Shown: in pieces, positions 26,427-33,584 of the stretch
How the letters are laid out: each line of letters opens with the position of its first letter
Numbering within the stretch: position 1 is the first letter of the stretch
Source: Candidatus Ancaeobacter aquaticus
GTDB taxonomy: Bacteria; Auribacterota; Ancaeobacteria; Ancaeobacterales; Ancaeobacteraceae
Reading direction: 5' to 3'
Assembly: GCA_030765405.1 (NCBI GenBank)
Contig: JAVCCP010000061.1
Location: forward strand, 1 to 58,143
Length of the DNA stretch: 58,143 bases
Translations under genes and position numbers: made by a program
Notes under the pieces: generated by a model
Told to the model about the DNA's origin: nothing
Databases searched by the model: none
Seen by the model: only the letters and a program-made list of their open reading frames with translations

Positions 26427-27161
26427 ATGCCTGATCAAAATCAAGTGAACGAATATAAAAAGAAAATTGCTGTATTAAGCTTAGATGATTTGCGGGATAT
26501 TTTGAGCCATATTAACAAGGACAAACTGCCTTGGAAATTTGATCTTGTAAAAGCGGAAATTAAATCAAAAGAGACGGGCAAGCCAGTTAGTGTTCCCGAT
26601 GTAGTGACAGAAAAGCCTACTGAAGATAAAGTATCTAAAGAACCAGTTGAAGAAGAAAAAGAGAGTGAAGTAAAAGAAGAGAAAAAGGTAAAGCCGGCTT
26701 TTCGTTTAAGGGGATCAAAACTTGGAGTTGATAAGCCAGAGGAAAAAGCTGAAGAACCCGAACCGGTAAAAGAAGAAGTTGTTGCAGAAACCAAAGAAGA
26801 GCCGGTACAGGAAGAACCCGTCCCAGAGGCACCAGCTAAATCTGAGAAGAGTGAAGAAAAAGCGGCTCCTCAAGAAGAAGTTGTTGTCGAATCTAAAGAA
26901 GAACCGGTAAGGGAAGAAGTTGCACCAGAACCTGCCGCGGTACCTGAAAAAGTAGATGTAAAGATAGAGAAAAAAGAAGTTAAGGAATCTAAGAAAGATA
27001 TAAAAACAAGTTCAGAAGGCGTGTCACCGTTAGATTATGCACTTTTGAGCTCTGGAATAGTTTTACTGATTGTGGCGGCATATATTGTCGCAACAGCATT
27101 TGTAAGTCTTCCAGGTGGAGACCTTATTAAAGGCATTTTAGAAAAAATCCCATTATTCTAA
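26427..27161 (+). CDS. Glu/Pro-rich single-pass membrane protein, hypothetical
   Basis: From ATG 26427 (AGAGAGG upstream; a GTG six bases earlier is less likely) the product has 244 residues in three parts. Residues 1-45 are a compact helical head (QVNEYKKKIAVLSLDDLRDI). Residues 50-200 are acidic low-complexity sequence containing an imperfect duplication, EEVVAETKEEPVQEEPVPE and EEVVVESKEEPVREEVAPE. The end is one membrane helix (about 210-232) with a short tail. I recognise no family. It resembles a membrane-tethered spacer or periplasm-spanning anchor, but orientation is uncertain. Its last base is the first base of the peptidase ATG. Confidence 0.6.
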   Translation: MPDQNQVNEYKKKIAVLSLDDLRDILSHINKDKLPWKFDLVKAEIKSKETGKPVSVPDVVTEKPTEDKVSKEPVEEEKESEVKEEKKVKPAFRLRGSKLGVDKPEEKAEEPEPVKEEVVAETKEEPVQEEPVPEAPAKSEKSEEKAAPQEEVVVESKEEPVREEVAPEPAAVPEKVDVKIEKKEVKESKKDIKTSSEGVSPLDYALLSSGIVLLIVAAYIVATAFVSLPGGDLIKGILEKIPLF

Positions 27162-28279
27162 TGATTGATAAAAAGCGTTTACTTAAAACATTTATTGAGT
27201 TGGTGAACATTAATTCGCCGTCAAAAAATGAAAAAACACTTGTTTCATACATAAAGAATATATTTAAAAATAAAGCCGTTATCTATGAGGATAATGCAGC
27301 AAAAAAGATTGGCGGCACATCCGGTAATGTAATAATACGTTTTAAGGCCAACAAAAAACATATTCCCCCAATTGCTTTTTTATCCCATCTAGACACGGTA
27401 AGACCTACTTCAGGATTACGCCTTATTAGGCGCAAAAATATACTATCTACTGACGGTACGACAATATTGGGTGCTGATGATAAAGTAGGTATTGCAGCAA
27501 TGATAGAGCTTGGAAAACTACTTCTGGAAGATAGTATATCTCATGGCGATATCACCCTTATATTTACTGTTGCTGAAGAAATAGGATTATATGGTTCACG
27601 TCAACTGGATTTAAAAAGAATAAAATCAGATCACACGTATGTTTTAGACAGTGCTGAGATGGATGTGGGCGGAGTCGTAACAAAAGCACCATCTTTGGAG
27701 AAAATATATATAGAAATAAAAGGAAAAGCTGCTCACTCAGGGGTTGAACCTGATCAAGGAATAAATGCATTGAGTATCGCTTCTAAGGCATTAAGTTCTA
27801 TAAAAGCAGGAAAAGTAAACAAAGAAACAACGGTTAATTTTGGTGTTATTCACGGTGGACATGCGACAAATATTGTCCCCGATTGTATAGAGATTGAAGG
27901 AGAAGTAAGGAGTCACAATGCAAGACTTCTTAGGAACAAAGTAAAGGAGATAAAAAGAATTTTTGAGAACGTTTCTCGTCAATATGGCGGGAAGGTAATG
28001 TTAAAAACATATAGAGAGTTTGAATCGTTTAATCTTACGCATAGTCCGACAGTTGATTTTGTAAAGCGTGCAGACAAAAGTATTGGGTTACCATTTCATA
28101 CATTATCAAGTGGAGGGGGAAGTGATGCGAATATACTTAATGCTCTTGGACACCATGCAGTTGTGTTAAATATTGGCATTATCGGTGCGCATACAGTTAA
28201 TGAGAAGGTGCCTATAGAGAACATTAACAGGCTTACTATGCTTATTTTGGCAATAGCTAAGGTGATCTCTGATAAGTAG
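27161..28279 (+). CDS. M20-family peptidase (tripeptidase T-like)
   Basis: The 372-residue product has the M20 metallopeptidase layout: FLSHLDTVRP (metal His/Asp), TILGADDKVGIAAMIELGKLL (bridging Asp), FTVAEEIGLYGS (catalytic and metal Glu pair), VLDSAEMDVGG and SGGGSDANILNALGHHAV, with a central dimerisation insert (KAAHSGVEPDQGINALSI). It most resembles PepT-like aminopeptidases acting on short peptides. It overlaps the preceding gene by one base, so the HIT, acidic and peptidase genes may be one transcript ending before the FMN riboswitch. Confidence 0.88.
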   Translation: MIDKKRLLKTFIELVNINSPSKNEKTLVSYIKNIFKNKAVIYEDNAAKKIGGTSGNVIIRFKANKKHIPPIAFLSHLDTVRPTSGLRLIRRKNILSTDGTTILGADDKVGIAAMIELGKLLLEDSISHGDITLIFTVAEEIGLYGSRQLDLKRIKSDHTYVLDSAEMDVGGVVTKAPSLEKIYIEIKGKAAHSGVEPDQGINALSIASKALSSIKAGKVNKETTVNFGVIHGGHATNIVPDCIEIEGEVRSHNARLLRNKVKEIKRIFENVSRQYGGKVMLKTYREFESFNLTHSPTVDFVKRADKSIGLPFHTLSSGGGSDANILNALGHHAVVLNIGIIGAHTVNEKVPIENINRLTMLILAIAKVISDK

Positions 28280-28337
28280 ATATGAAATATAGTGCATTTT
28301 ATTGTTGCTTTTTTATTGTAATTGGTACATGATGATA

Positions 28338-28524
28338 GCTCTTCAGGGCAAGGTGAAAGACATTATGTAATAAGTTCTTGCATGGTGTTTTATTCCTGAC
28401 CGGCGGTGAAATGGTCTTTTGATCAAAGCCCGCGACTCCCAAAAATGGGATTGATCTGGTGAAATTCCAGAGCCGACAGTGAGTGAGCTGATGTGTAGCT
28501 CATAAGTCTGGATGGAAGAAGATC
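28338..28524 (+). ncRNA. FMN riboswitch (RFN element)
   Basis: Conserved RFN blocks appear in order: cttcagggcaaggtgaaag (28341-28359), ctgaccggcggtgaaatggt, agcccgcga, gatctggtgaaattccagag, ccgacagt, and agtctggatggaagaaga (28505-28522). The first and last blocks can form P1 (cttc/gaag). The element senses FMN and precedes the riboflavin genes ribBA-ribH-nusB-PHP-ribD-ribE, which it should switch off when FMN is plentiful. Confidence 0.96.
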
Positions 28525-28537
28525 AATTTTTGATTTT

Positions 28538-28570
28538 AAACCCTGAAGATATATATCTTCAGGGTTTCTG
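28538..28570 (+). terminator. riboswitch expression-platform terminator
   Basis: A 13-bp perfect hairpin (arm aaaccctgaagat, loop atat, arm atcttcagggttt, 28538-28567) follows the aptamer. The T-tract after it is weak. Its 5' arm (ccctgaag) is also complementary to the first aptamer block cttcaggg (28341-28348), so ligand-free RNA could form an alternative pairing that prevents this hairpin. Confidence 0.75.
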
Positions 28571-28592
28571 TATTAGTGAGACTGTGCAAGTT

Positions 28593-28697
28593 ACGTGCTG
28601 AAAGACACGTGAATTGTACTAAGTAGAACTATCCCCCTGTTTTATGATTTTGGAGGCGAAGACCGAGAAAATCTAGGGGGGATGAGTACAGTTTTTT
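28593..28697 (+). ncRNA. second structured leader hairpin/terminator downstream of the FMN riboswitch
   Basis: Nested pairings follow the first terminator: acgtg/cacgt (28593-28610), then tgtact (28615-28620) with agtaca (28685-28690), atccccc (28631-28637) with gggggat (28677-28683), and gatttt (28646-28651) with aaaatc (28668-28673) around an apical ggaggcgaagacc. A run of six T (28692-28697) follows immediately, so it can act as an intrinsic terminator before ribBA. I do not recognise the motif. Two shorter hairpins lie at 28700-28716 and 28726-28740. Confidence 0.5.
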
Positions 28698-28776
28698 AGT
28701 GGGAGCTATTCCCGCAAGAAACACTATTCCCAAGGAATATAGGTATTTTTTTGTTCAATATAAAGGAGAATAATAC

Positions 28777-29970
28777 GTGAAATTTAATCCGATGGAAGAA
28801 GTCCTTAAAGACTTCAAAAAAGGGAAAATGATCATAGTTACCGATGATGAAAAGCGCGAGAATGAGGGGGACTTAGTGATGTCAGCCGCGAAAGTAACTC
28901 CGCGTGCAATCAATTTTATGGCAAAGAACGGTAGAGGCTTGATTTGTGTTCCTTTATCTGTTGAACGAGCTCGATTCATGAAATTACAGCCAATGGTTGA
29001 AGAAAATAGGGACAATTTTGAGACAGCTTTTACTGTTTCTGTTGACGCAAAAAATGATATCACAACCGGTATATCCGCTCATGATAGAGCTCATACTATA
29101 CGTATATTAACAAACATTAAAGCACGACCAGGCGATTTAATTTCTCCGGGACACATTTTCCCATTAGTAGGAAAAGTGGGAGGAGTTTTAACAAGAGCAG
29201 GTCATACAGAAGCTGCAATTGATCTAGCAAAACTATCTGGGCACAGTCCTGCTGGCGTAATATGTGAGATCATGAATGAAGACGGGACAATGGCGAGATT
29301 ACCTCAGCTTATCAAGTTCGCAAAAAAACATTCATTAAAAATGTGTAGTATTGCGCAACTTATTGAATACCGAAGAGAAAAAGACAAGCTCATTAGACAT
29401 CTTGTTACCACAAATCTTCCAACACGACATGGTGTGTTTAAAATGTCACTATTTGAGTCTGTATTAGATAAAAAGGAGCATATAGCTTTAGTTATGGGTG
29501 ATATAAAAAAGAGCGTTCCTATCATGGTGCGGGTGCACTCAGAATGTCTTACAGGAGATGTCTTTGGGTCGGGAAGATGTGATTGCGGATATCAACTAGA
29601 CCTCGCGATGAGGAAAATTGCTCGTGTTGGTAATGGAGTGATTCTTTATATGAGACAAGAGGGAAGGGGTATAGGATTGGCCAATAAACTGAGAGCTTAT
29701 GAGCTTCAGGATGGCGGGTTAGATACCGTAGAAGCAAATGTATGTTTAGGGTTTAAGGCGGATTTGAGGGAATATGGTATTGGGGCGCAGATACTTTCTG
29801 ATTTAGGCATAAGGAAAATACGCCTAATGACAAATAACCCAAAAAAACTTATTGGCTTAGATGGTTTCGGGTTGAAGGTAACTGAACGAATCCCTTTACT
29901 GGGGAAAATTACCCCACATAATAAAAAATATCTTACAACTAAAAAAGAAAAACTTGGACATATGATTTAA
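28777..29970 (+). CDS. ribBA: bifunctional DHBP synthase / GTP cyclohydrolase II
   Basis: The 397-residue fusion supplies both riboflavin precursors. The N-terminal RibB half has DDEKRENEGDLVMSA, GRGLICVPLS and HIFPLVGKVGGVLTRAGHTEAA. The C-terminal RibA half has HSECLTGDVFGSGRCDCGYQ with the zinc cysteines, ILYMRQEGRGIGL and LMTNNPKK. It starts at GTG 28777 with AAGGAG upstream. As first gene behind the FMN riboswitch it should set the level of the pathway; ribH follows after 18 bases. Confidence 0.96.
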   Translation: MKFNPMEEVLKDFKKGKMIIVTDDEKRENEGDLVMSAAKVTPRAINFMAKNGRGLICVPLSVERARFMKLQPMVEENRDNFETAFTVSVDAKNDITTGISAHDRAHTIRILTNIKARPGDLISPGHIFPLVGKVGGVLTRAGHTEAAIDLAKLSGHSPAGVICEIMNEDGTMARLPQLIKFAKKHSLKMCSIAQLIEYRREKDKLIRHLVTTNLPTRHGVFKMSLFESVLDKKEHIALVMGDIKKSVPIMVRVHSECLTGDVFGSGRCDCGYQLDLAMRKIARVGNGVILYMRQEGRGIGLANKLRAYELQDGGLDTVEANVCLGFKADLREYGIGAQILSDLGIRKIRLMTNNPKKLIGLDGFGLKVTERIPLLGKITPHNKKYLTTKKEKLGHMI

Positions 29971-29988
29971 TAAAAAAAAGGGGGGGAT

Positions 29989-30453
29989 ATGATACAAGAA
30001 TATAAGGGAAATTTAATTTCAAAAGGAAAGAAGTATGCTATAGTTATCTCGCGTTTCAATGAGTTGATTTCCAGTCAGTTAAAGGGGGGTGCACTGGATG
30101 GGTTATCTAGGCACGGCGTCAAAGATGATGAAATAGATATCTTTTGGGTTTCCGGTTCATACGAGATACCATCTACTGCGGCCAAGATAGCTCACAAAAA
30201 GAAGTATGATGCGATAATTTGTCTTGGTGCGGTGATAAGAGGTGATACACCTCATTTTGATTATATTTCAAGCGAGTTGGCAAAAGGAATTGCGCAAGTA
30301 GCTATGAGTAGCGGTCTTCCGGTTATATTTGGCGTTATTACCGCTGATAATTTGGAGCAGGCAATTGAACGTGCAGGTACGAAAGCTGGCAATAAAGGCT
30401 GGGATGCGGCAATATCTGCAATCGAGATGATAAATCTCTATGATGAAATTTAA
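29989..30453 (+). CDS. ribH: 6,7-dimethyl-8-ribityllumazine synthase
   Basis: The 154-residue enzyme condenses DHBP with the ribityl-pyrimidine to form lumazine, the riboflavin synthase substrate. Signatures are [52 protein letters not shown] and [20 protein letters not shown]. Length is normal for the icosahedral/pentameric family. A GGGGGG ribosome site precedes ATG. nusB follows as in many genomes. Confidence 0.96.
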   Translation: MIQEYKGNLISKGKKYAIVISRFNELISSQLKGGALDGLSRHGVKDDEIDIFWVSGSYEIPSTAAKIAHKKKYDAIICLGAVIRGDTPHFDYISSELAKGIAQVAMSSGLPVIFGVITADNLEQAIERAGTKAGNKGWDAAISAIEMINLYDEI

Positions 30454-30486
30454 TGCTTAGCGTATAGTTTTGTTTATAGTTTAAAT

Positions 30487-30505
30487 CTTAAGGCTTATAG
30501 CTTAT
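30487..30505. repeat. ttaaggcttatagcttat repeat unit
   Basis: The bases cttaaggcttatagct match, in inverted orientation, the unit at the rfaE2 stop (22205-22221), and the tatagctta part is shared with 53990-54018. It sits in the 55-base gap between ribH and nusB. Confidence 0.4.
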
Positions 30506-30520
30506 TAGTTGAGAGGTACT

Positions 30521-30937
30521 ATGGGAAAGCGAAGAAAAGCTCGTGAATTAGTTATGAAATATCTTTATCAATATGAGTTTAATCATGATGGTAAAGAAGA
30601 AGACATAGATTTCTTTTTTAGGGAAATGACTATTGATAAAGAATTAGAGGTATTTTCCAAAAAATTGATTATTGAGACGTTATCGAAAATGAGTGATATC
30701 GATATCGTTCTCAAAAAGTTTGTTGATAATTGGGATATCAGTCGAATTGCCGCAATTGATCGTAATATTTTGCGCATGGCTGCTTGTGAAATGATTTATT
30801 TTGATGATATCCCGCCCATAGTATCTATTAATGAGGCCGTTGATATTGCAAAGAAATATAGTACGAGCGAGTCGGGAAAGTTTGTGAATGGAATTTTAGA
30901 TAAAATCAAACACGACCTAATAGATAAAGATGCATGA
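30521..30937 (+). CDS. nusB: transcription antitermination protein NusB
   Basis: From ATG 30521 (GAGAGG upstream) the product has 138 residues: an Arg-rich start GKRRKARELVMKYLYQYEF and the C-terminal helices RNILRMAACEMIYFDDIPP and SINEAVDIAKKYSTSESGKFVNGILDKI, a standard NusB pattern. It binds boxA RNA with NusE in antitermination of rRNA transcription. The ribH-nusB neighbourhood is widespread. It overlaps the next gene by eight bases. Confidence 0.95.
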   Translation: MGKRRKARELVMKYLYQYEFNHDGKEEDIDFFFREMTIDKELEVFSKKLIIETLSKMSDIDIVLKKFVDNWDISRIAAIDRNILRMAACEMIYFDDIPPIVSINEAVDIAKKYSTSESGKFVNGILDKIKHDLIDKDA

Positions 30938-31784
30938 TACCTCTCCACAACCACAAGAATACATAGATTTACATATACACACCAATTACTCTGATGGAAC
31001 ATATTCCCCATCCGAAGTTGTTCATCAGGCTTCACGCATTGGACTGCGCGCTATAAGTATCACTGATCATGATACAGTTGATGGTATTGAGGAGGCGATG
31101 AATGCCGCGCGAGATTTATCGCTTGAAATTATACCGGGAATAGAGCTCAGTGCCGACGATGGAAATAATCAGATGCATATACTTGGTTATTATATTGATT
31201 GGCGCAATCCCACATTTAATGCGCAATTAACAGAGCTTTCTGATGATCGATTAAATCGTGCACGTTCTATAGTTGATAAATTAAATCAGATTGGCGTGAA
31301 AATCGATTTTAATGAAGTAATGAATATTTCAGGAAAAGGCACAGTAGGGAGAATGCATATAGCGCAAGCTATGAAGAAAAAGGGAATAGTGAATACTGTC
31401 CAAGAGTCATTTAATAAATATATAGGGAATGGCCGGTCCGCATATACAGCAAAATACAAATTGCGTCCAGGTGAAGCAATTAAGTTGATTAAAGATTCTG
31501 GCGGTGTTTCTGTTGTAGCACATCCCGGGCTTCTTAAAAGGCAAGCAATAATAGAAGAACTTATAGATCTGGGATTAGATGGGATCGAAGTTTATCATAC
31601 CGATCACAAACCAGCAGCAGTAAAAAAATATTTACTTGTAGCAGCAGCACATAACTTGATAGTTTCCGGAGGATCGGATTGTCATGGGCTTGGAAAGGAC
31701 AAGATGTTGATGGGCACAGTAAAAGTGCCTTATGATGTCTTGGAACGTATGAAAATAAAATGGACAAATAATGAAAACAGTTAA
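30930..31784 (+). CDS. PHP-domain phosphoesterase (TrpH/RNase AM-like)
   Basis: The 284-residue protein has a PHP metal centre: DLHIHTNYSDGTYSP (HxH), ISITDHDTVDG (DHD), GIELSAD, VVAHPGLL and GGSDCHGLGK. The family comprises nucleoside 3',5'-bisphosphate phosphatases and 5'-3' exoribonucleases of short RNAs (YciV/TrpH). Placed inside the riboflavin operon, it overlaps nusB by eight bases and ribD by 14. A riboflavin role, such as the elusive dephosphorylation step, is conceivable but not supported beyond position. Confidence 0.85.
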   Translation: MHDTSPQPQEYIDLHIHTNYSDGTYSPSEVVHQASRIGLRAISITDHDTVDGIEEAMNAARDLSLEIIPGIELSADDGNNQMHILGYYIDWRNPTFNAQLTELSDDRLNRARSIVDKLNQIGVKIDFNEVMNISGKGTVGRMHIAQAMKKKGIVNTVQESFNKYIGNGRSAYTAKYKLRPGEAIKLIKDSGGVSVVAHPGLLKRQAIIEELIDLGLDGIEVYHTDHKPAAVKKYLLVAAAHNLIVSGGSDCHGLGKDKMLMGTVKVPYDVLERMKIKWTNNENS

Positions 31785-32895
31785 AACATCACTATCTAAA
31801 GACGAACAATACATGCGGATAGCGTTATCACTTGCCCAAAAGGGTAGGGGAAAAACAAGCCCGAATCCTATGGTCGGAGCACTTGTTGTAAAGAATAATA
31901 AGATTATAGGTAGAGGATATCATAGATGTTGCGGCGGCGCTCATGCAGAGGATATTGCGATAGCACGTGCAGGCAAACATTCTTCTGGCGCAGTATTGTA
32001 TGTTACTTTAGAGCCTTGTTCAACGTACGGTAATACGCCGCCATGCACAGATCTCATTATTGCATCACATATAAAGAAAGTTGTCATCGGTGCAGTTGAC
32101 CCAAATCCAAATCATAAAGGCAAAGGGATGAAAATACTTAAGGCATCAGGCGTAGAAGTTGCCACTGATGTTTTAAAGGAAGAAGCACAAAATTTAAATA
32201 TACATTTTAATAAATATATAGTTTCCAAACTGCCCTACATTACGGTTAAAATAGCCATGACTCTTGATGGTAAAATTGCCACATATAGAGGTGATTCAAA
32301 ATGGATTACCAATGAAAAGTCACGAAAATATGTGCATAAGTTGAGGTCTTATCATGATGCTGTTCTTGTTGGAATTAATACGGTGAGTAAAGATAATCCG
32401 TCATTAAATGTGCGACATGGGATTGTGACGAAAAGGATGCCCTGGAAAATAGTTCTCGATGCATATGGTCGTATTCCAGACAATGCGCGCCTATTAACGA
32501 AAAAAGAGGCACCATATACGATTATTGTAGTAACAAATAAAACATCAGCAAAAAGAAAAGAAAGTCTAAAAAGAAGCGGGGCGCATATTGTTACAGCAAA
32601 GATGACTCGTGGTGTGGTTGATCTTTGTGACGGATTAAAAAAACTTGCTAGAATGGGAATTACATCTATTTTTGTTGAAGGGGGATCGCAGGTTATAACA
32701 TCAATGATAGAATTAGGACTTGTCGATAAATATATAGCGTTTATTGCTCCAAAAATTGTCGGTGGATTGACAGCACCGACTCCTGTAGGTGGAAGAGGAA
32801 GAGCATTTATGCGAGATGCTATTTCTTTACGCGATGTAAAAATTCGACGTTTTGGCTTGGATATAATGATTGAGGGGAATGTTAAATATCATTAA
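31771..32895 (+). CDS. ribD: bifunctional pyrimidine deaminase/reductase
   Basis: The 374-residue enzyme has an N-terminal deaminase domain with the zinc motif HAEDIAIARAG and the cysteine segment EPCSTYGNTPPC, and a C-terminal reductase domain with VKIAMTLDGKIAT, SKWITNEKSRKYVHKLRSYHDAVLVGINTV and FVEGGSQVITSMI. It catalyses steps two and three of the pyrimidine branch of riboflavin synthesis. Its start overlaps the PHP gene. Confidence 0.96.
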   Translation: MKTVKTSLSKDEQYMRIALSLAQKGRGKTSPNPMVGALVVKNNKIIGRGYHRCCGGAHAEDIAIARAGKHSSGAVLYVTLEPCSTYGNTPPCTDLIIASHIKKVVIGAVDPNPNHKGKGMKILKASGVEVATDVLKEEAQNLNIHFNKYIVSKLPYITVKIAMTLDGKIATYRGDSKWITNEKSRKYVHKLRSYHDAVLVGINTVSKDNPSLNVRHGIVTKRMPWKIVLDAYGRIPDNARLLTKKEAPYTIIVVTNKTSAKRKESLKRSGAHIVTAKMTRGVVDLCDGLKKLARMGITSIFVEGGSQVITSMIELGLVDKYIAFIAPKIVGGLTAPTPVGGRGRAFMRDAISLRDVKIRRFGLDIMIEGNVKYH

Positions 32896-32938
32896 TAAAA
32901 GAAAAGAATGAATTACTACTATGTAGGACGAGGTACAC

Positions 32939-33580
32939 ATGTTTACGGGTATCATTGAAGAGATAGGCCTGATAAAGGCGATAACTAAGAAGAGCGATAT
33001 TTGTCTATTTGAGATTGCAGCTAAAAAAGTGCTTGAGGGAACAAAGATTGGAGACAGTATTTCTGTTAATGGTGTGTGTTTAACAGTGAAAAAAATGACG
33101 ACAAGATCATTTCAAGCAGAATTACTCGCAGAGACACGTTCAAGAACGACACTGTCCTTATGCAAAAAAGACTCACGGGTTAATCTAGAAAGAGCTCTGA
33201 CTCTTTCCAAGCCGATTGGTGGGCACATTGTTGCAGGTCATGTTGATGGAATGGGGACTATAAAAAGAAAGGTATCTCGATTAAAAGATCTTATATTTGA
33301 AATAGGATGTGAGAAAAAAATTATCAAATACATTGTTGAAAAAGGATCGATAGCAGTAAATGGCATTAGTCTTACGGTGTGTGATGTATCAGTGCAATCA
33401 TTTACAGTGCATATCATTAAACAAACATTAAATAATACAACATTGTCGGATGTATCAAACGGACAAAAAGTTAATATTGAAACAGATATTATTAGCAAGT
33501 ATGTCGAAAGGTTGTGTCCTCAAAAAAAGTATGATAAAATAGACAGTGATTTCTTAAGGAAGTCGGGATTTACTCAATAA
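32939..33580 (+). CDS. ribE: riboflavin synthase, alpha subunit
   Basis: The 213-residue product has two homologous lumazine-binding repeats. The first starts MFTGIIEEIGLI with SISVNGVCLTV; the second has GHIVAGHVDGMGTI and SIAVNGISLTVCDV. It dismutates two lumazines to riboflavin. It follows ribD by 43 bases and is the last recognisable riboflavin gene of the FMN-riboswitch operon. Confidence 0.96.
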   Translation: MFTGIIEEIGLIKAITKKSDICLFEIAAKKVLEGTKIGDSISVNGVCLTVKKMTTRSFQAELLAETRSRTTLSLCKKDSRVNLERALTLSKPIGGHIVAGHVDGMGTIKRKVSRLKDLIFEIGCEKKIIKYIVEKGSIAVNGISLTVCDVSVQSFTVHIIKQTLNNTTLSDVSNGQKVNIETDIISKYVERLCPQKKYDKIDSDFLRKSGFTQ

Positions 33581-33584
33581 ATAT

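Noticed and set aside
28593-28697. T-box or SAM riboswitch as the second structure before ribBA
   Set aside because: No T-box sequence or SAM-I core was found; left as an unassigned structured leader.
30930-31784. PHP protein as the missing riboflavin-pathway phosphatase
   Set aside because: Known phosphatases for that step are HAD-type; position in the operon is the only support.
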